17,613 nt of DNA from an uncultured Lachnospiraceae bacterium (lineage in GTDB: Bacteria > Bacillota > Clostridia > Lachnospirales > Lachnospiraceae). Shown here in pieces: positions 15,824 to 17,613 of this stretch. Each line of letters opens with the position of its first letter. The stretch's first letter is position 1. The DNA is taken from the NCBI GenBank assembly GCA_905236365.1, contig CAJOPP010000274.1, forward strand, positions 1 to 17,613, written 5' to 3'. A model generated the notes under the pieces. That model worked only from the letters and a program-made list of their open reading frames with translations. It did not search any database and was not told where the DNA came from. The position numbers and the translations under genes are program-made.

Positions 15824-16435
15824 ATGTTAACCGGGAAAAGAGTAGATCAAAGATATATATATGTATTATTAAGCAGGACACATACAGTTCCGGCCAGATT
15901 GATCCGATTGTTTACAAGAGAGCCGTATTCACATGTTTCTATTGCATTAGATGCAGAACTGCACAATATGTATAGCTTTGCAAGAAAACATATTTATAAT
16001 CCGTTTGACAGTGGTTTTATTGACGAGAATATTGAGACGGGAATCTTTGGCAAGGATAAGAATACATATTGTAGTGTGTATGAAGTTCCGGTTACAGAAG
16101 AACAGTATCAGAAACTAAAGTGTGAAATCAACATTTTTATTCGAAACAGAGATGTATATAAGTATAATTATACAGGACTGGTAGGTGCTATGTTTGGTAA
16201 GAACATTGAGGATGGAACACATTTCTTTTGCTCTCAATTTGTTTCTTATGTTTTTTGCAAAAGTGGTGTTATGTTGCATTCTAAGAAAAATGGACTGCTC
16301 CGCCCATATGATTTTCATATTCAGTTAAAGGATCAACAAATCTATACTGGTAAGTTATCTGAGTACAGACTGTTTTTACAAAAAAGATATGCGAATTTAG
16401 AAGATTACGAGGAAGAATTTGCACAGGCAATATAA
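15824..16435 (+). CDS. Permuted papain-fold (YiiX/YebB-like NlpC/P60) cysteine hydrolase family protein
   Basis: A 203-residue soluble protein with no signal peptide. Two motifs suggest a circularly permuted papain-like fold of the YiiX/LRAT group: His37 in REPYSHVSIALD and Cys136 in THFFCSQFVSYV, in the His-then-Cys order of that group. The segment YSFARKHIYNPFDSGF between them is one I associate with a conserved clostridial family. Members of the wider clan act on amide or thioester bonds in lipids or cell-wall peptides; the substrate here is unknown. AGGAG precedes the ATG. The 278-bp gap from glnS shows no gene and no clear promoter. A strong terminator follows. The family call is moderately sure, the enzyme activity inferred. 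Confidence 0.72.
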   Translation: MLTGKRVDQRYIYVLLSRTHTVPARLIRLFTREPYSHVSIALDAELHNMYSFARKHIYNPFDSGFIDENIETGIFGKDKNTYCSVYEVPVTEEQYQKLKCEINIFIRNRDVYKYNYTGLVGAMFGKNIEDGTHFFCSQFVSYVFCKSGVMLHSKKNGLLRPYDFHIQLKDQQIYTGKLSEYRLFLQKRYANLEDYEEEFAQAI

Positions 16436-16449
16436 GTTCATAAAAATAT

Positions 16450-16493
16450 CAAGCTCTGATATTGAGACATACTCAGTATCAGAGCTTGTTTAA
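16450..16493 (+). terminator. Rho-independent terminator after the cysteine hydrolase gene
   Basis: A 12-bp stem CAAGCTCTGATA/TATCAGAGCTTG, extended past a mismatch by TGAG/CTCA, has a 5-base loop (ACATA) and is followed by TTTAAATTT. Confidence 0.8.
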
Positions 16494-16607
16494 ATTTATA
16501 AGCAATATTATGATGGCGAGGTCAAAACTATGTGTTTTTTTATAAAAATTTCTGGAAGAAAGTGCGTTAAGTAAATAGACATAACTCCACATTAAAAAAG
16601 TGAAAAA

Positions 16608-17342
16608 TTATGTTGGCTCACTTAAATCGGGTGTCAGAGTACCATGCGTTTTTAGTACGGCACGGGGTAAAGCATCCTTTGCGTTTTTCCAGGGTTCATT
16701 TTGATATCGATAATCAAATTTGTTAATGAACCATTCAATGTCTTCCTGCATGCGCTCCATATTGGAAAAATAGGCTGAATTAATATCAGAAAGGAAAGAG
16801 TCTAATTGCTCTTTTGATAGGAATTCGGATGCCTTGTCAAATAAAAGGGCGTAGTGATAGGTGCAAAATCCTTTTGAAGCTTTTATTTTACCTGAAAAAT
16901 CAGGATCTTTTTTATAAAGATGAAAAATAGTGTCGATATACCGATCAAATACATTGTTTATTCTGTTACAAATAAAACAGTTATGTTCCAGTTTAGCAAC
17001 ATATTCGCCCATAGAGGAAACCGATTTCTTTTTTAAAATTCCTTTTGCAGGAAGAATACTTCCTGTGGAATGTTTTTTCAAATCTTTTGTGACTTTAGCC
17101 ATATGTGTACTAAGAATCAGAGCAAGACCTAAGCGGTTCTTTTGCTGATAAAGCTCCTGAATATGCTTTTCACAAAAGCCAAGTTCATCTGTAATCGCAC
17201 GATTATCATCTTCCATATAGCTTGGACCTAATGTAAATTCAATGGCATCCTGCTCCAATTCCTTTTTTAATTTGCAAAGCGGACATTCGCAATCGCTTTG
17301 AAAGGCATCATTCACAGGGATTGTATACAATTGTTCTTTCAT
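16608..17342 (-). CDS. DUF6062 family protein with duplicated CxxC/CxxH pattern
   Basis: A 244-residue soluble protein that I recognise as the DUF6062 family, found in Lachnospiraceae and relatives; no function is known to me. Two similar halves are visible. The first has CPLC (Cys20, Cys23) then FCEKH (Cys57, His60); the second has NCFICNRI (Cys122, Cys125) then FCTYHY (Cys160, His163). The gap between each CxxC and its CxxH is 33-34 residues in both, which fits two metal (probably zinc) sites from an internal duplication. A helical stretch (SKEQLDSFLSDINSAYFSNM) and a polar tail follow. AAAGGAA precedes the ATG. It is monocistronic as far as visible, facing the hydrolase gene. Confidence 0.8.
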   Translation of the reverse strand: MKEQLYTIPVNDAFQSDCECPLCKLKKELEQDAIEFTLGPSYMEDDNRAITDELGFCEKHIQELYQQKNRLGLALILSTHMAKVTKDLKKHSTGSILPAKGILKKKSVSSMGEYVAKLEHNCFICNRINNVFDRYIDTIFHLYKKDPDFSGKIKASKGFCTYHYALLFDKASEFLSKEQLDSFLSDINSAYFSNMERMQEDIEWFINKFDYRYQNEPWKNAKDALPRAVLKTHGTLTPDLSEPT

Positions 17343-17431
17343 AATTAATTCCTTTCTAAATTCCTTAACGATTTGTTGGGGTGACCGCGGGGAGGGATTG
17401 TGAGGCGAGTTTGGGCTGTTTCAGGTTGTGA

Positions 17432-17592
17432 GGGTTCTGCGTGGTACAATCCTGTTCTTCGAAAACACGTGCTCGCTCCCTTCAAACGTAGCGGACACTA
17501 AGCTCATGAACGCTCTTAGGGAGCGCCCATTCACTAAGTGCCGACGTTCTCAGAGGGTTTTCTACGAATCAGGATTGTACCACACAGAACCC
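17432..17592. repeat. Nested palindromic intergenic element
   Basis: A 161-bp element with 36-base inverted ends (17432-17467 and 17557-17592). The outer 22 bases (GGGTTCTGYGTGGTACAATCCTG region) differ at a single position. Inside are further inverted pieces: AACGT-GCGGACACTAAG against CACTAAGTGCCGACGTT, and CGCT/AGCG around CTTAGGG. No open frame of note lies within. The flank 17371-17431 is G-rich (GGGGTGACCGCGGGGAGGG) and unlike the rest of the window. No transposase is present, so it is a MITE-like or RNA-structural repeat. Confidence 0.7.
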
Positions 17593-17613
17593 GATTTACT
17601 TTTTCGAAACCAA

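Overview
The window looks like an ordinary chromosomal segment of a low-GC, anaerobic, spore-forming-lineage Firmicute, most likely Lachnospiraceae. The grounds are the gene content (SigH, DUF4250 and DUF6062 proteins, a GlnRS of clostridial type), the remnant of the Bacillus/Clostridium cysS-mrnC-rlmB-sigH cluster, purine-rich AGGAGG ribosome binding sites and canonical sigma-A promoters. Genus cannot be fixed from the sequence alone. I see no prophage, plasmid, CRISPR array or intact transposon.

Layout. 1-798: 3' part of a patatin-like lipase. 799-1060: intergenic DNA with a strong hairpin. 1061-3214: PcrA/UvrD helicase, meeting a small DUF4250 gene on the other strand across a shared terminator. 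3501-3849: divergent promoters with a GTTAC-rich repeat between them. 3850-8392: rightward genes argJ, pepD, ispF and a GNAT acetyltransferase (the last two overlap). 8400-11341: a promoter followed by cysS-mrnC-rlmB. 11342-11760: a repeat copy, a terminator and an inverted repeat. 11761-13291: leftward tRNA-Thr(GGU), sigH and a single-pass membrane protein gene. 13292-13886: two oppositely oriented repeat copies and the glnS promoter. 13887-16435: glnS and a permuted papain-fold cysteine hydrolase. 16608-17342: leftward DUF6062 gene. 17432-17592: a nested palindromic element.

Most genes are housekeeping: aminoacyl-tRNA synthesis (cysS, glnS, tRNA-Thr), rRNA processing and modification (mrnC, rlmB), isoprenoid synthesis (ispF), arginine synthesis (argJ), dipeptide breakdown (pepD) and DNA repair (pcrA). 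The less ordinary signals are: (i) a family of about 100-135 bp GTTAC-ended intergenic repeats, with three clear copies and one doubtful relative; (ii) the 161 bp palindromic element at the right end; (iii) a membrane protein apparently co-transcribed with sigH; (iv) a hexapeptide-repeat extension on Mini-RNase III; (v) a Cys-rich tail on IspF; and (vi) a duplicated CxxC/CxxH pattern in the DUF6062 protein. I found no convincing new multi-gene defence or biosynthetic system.
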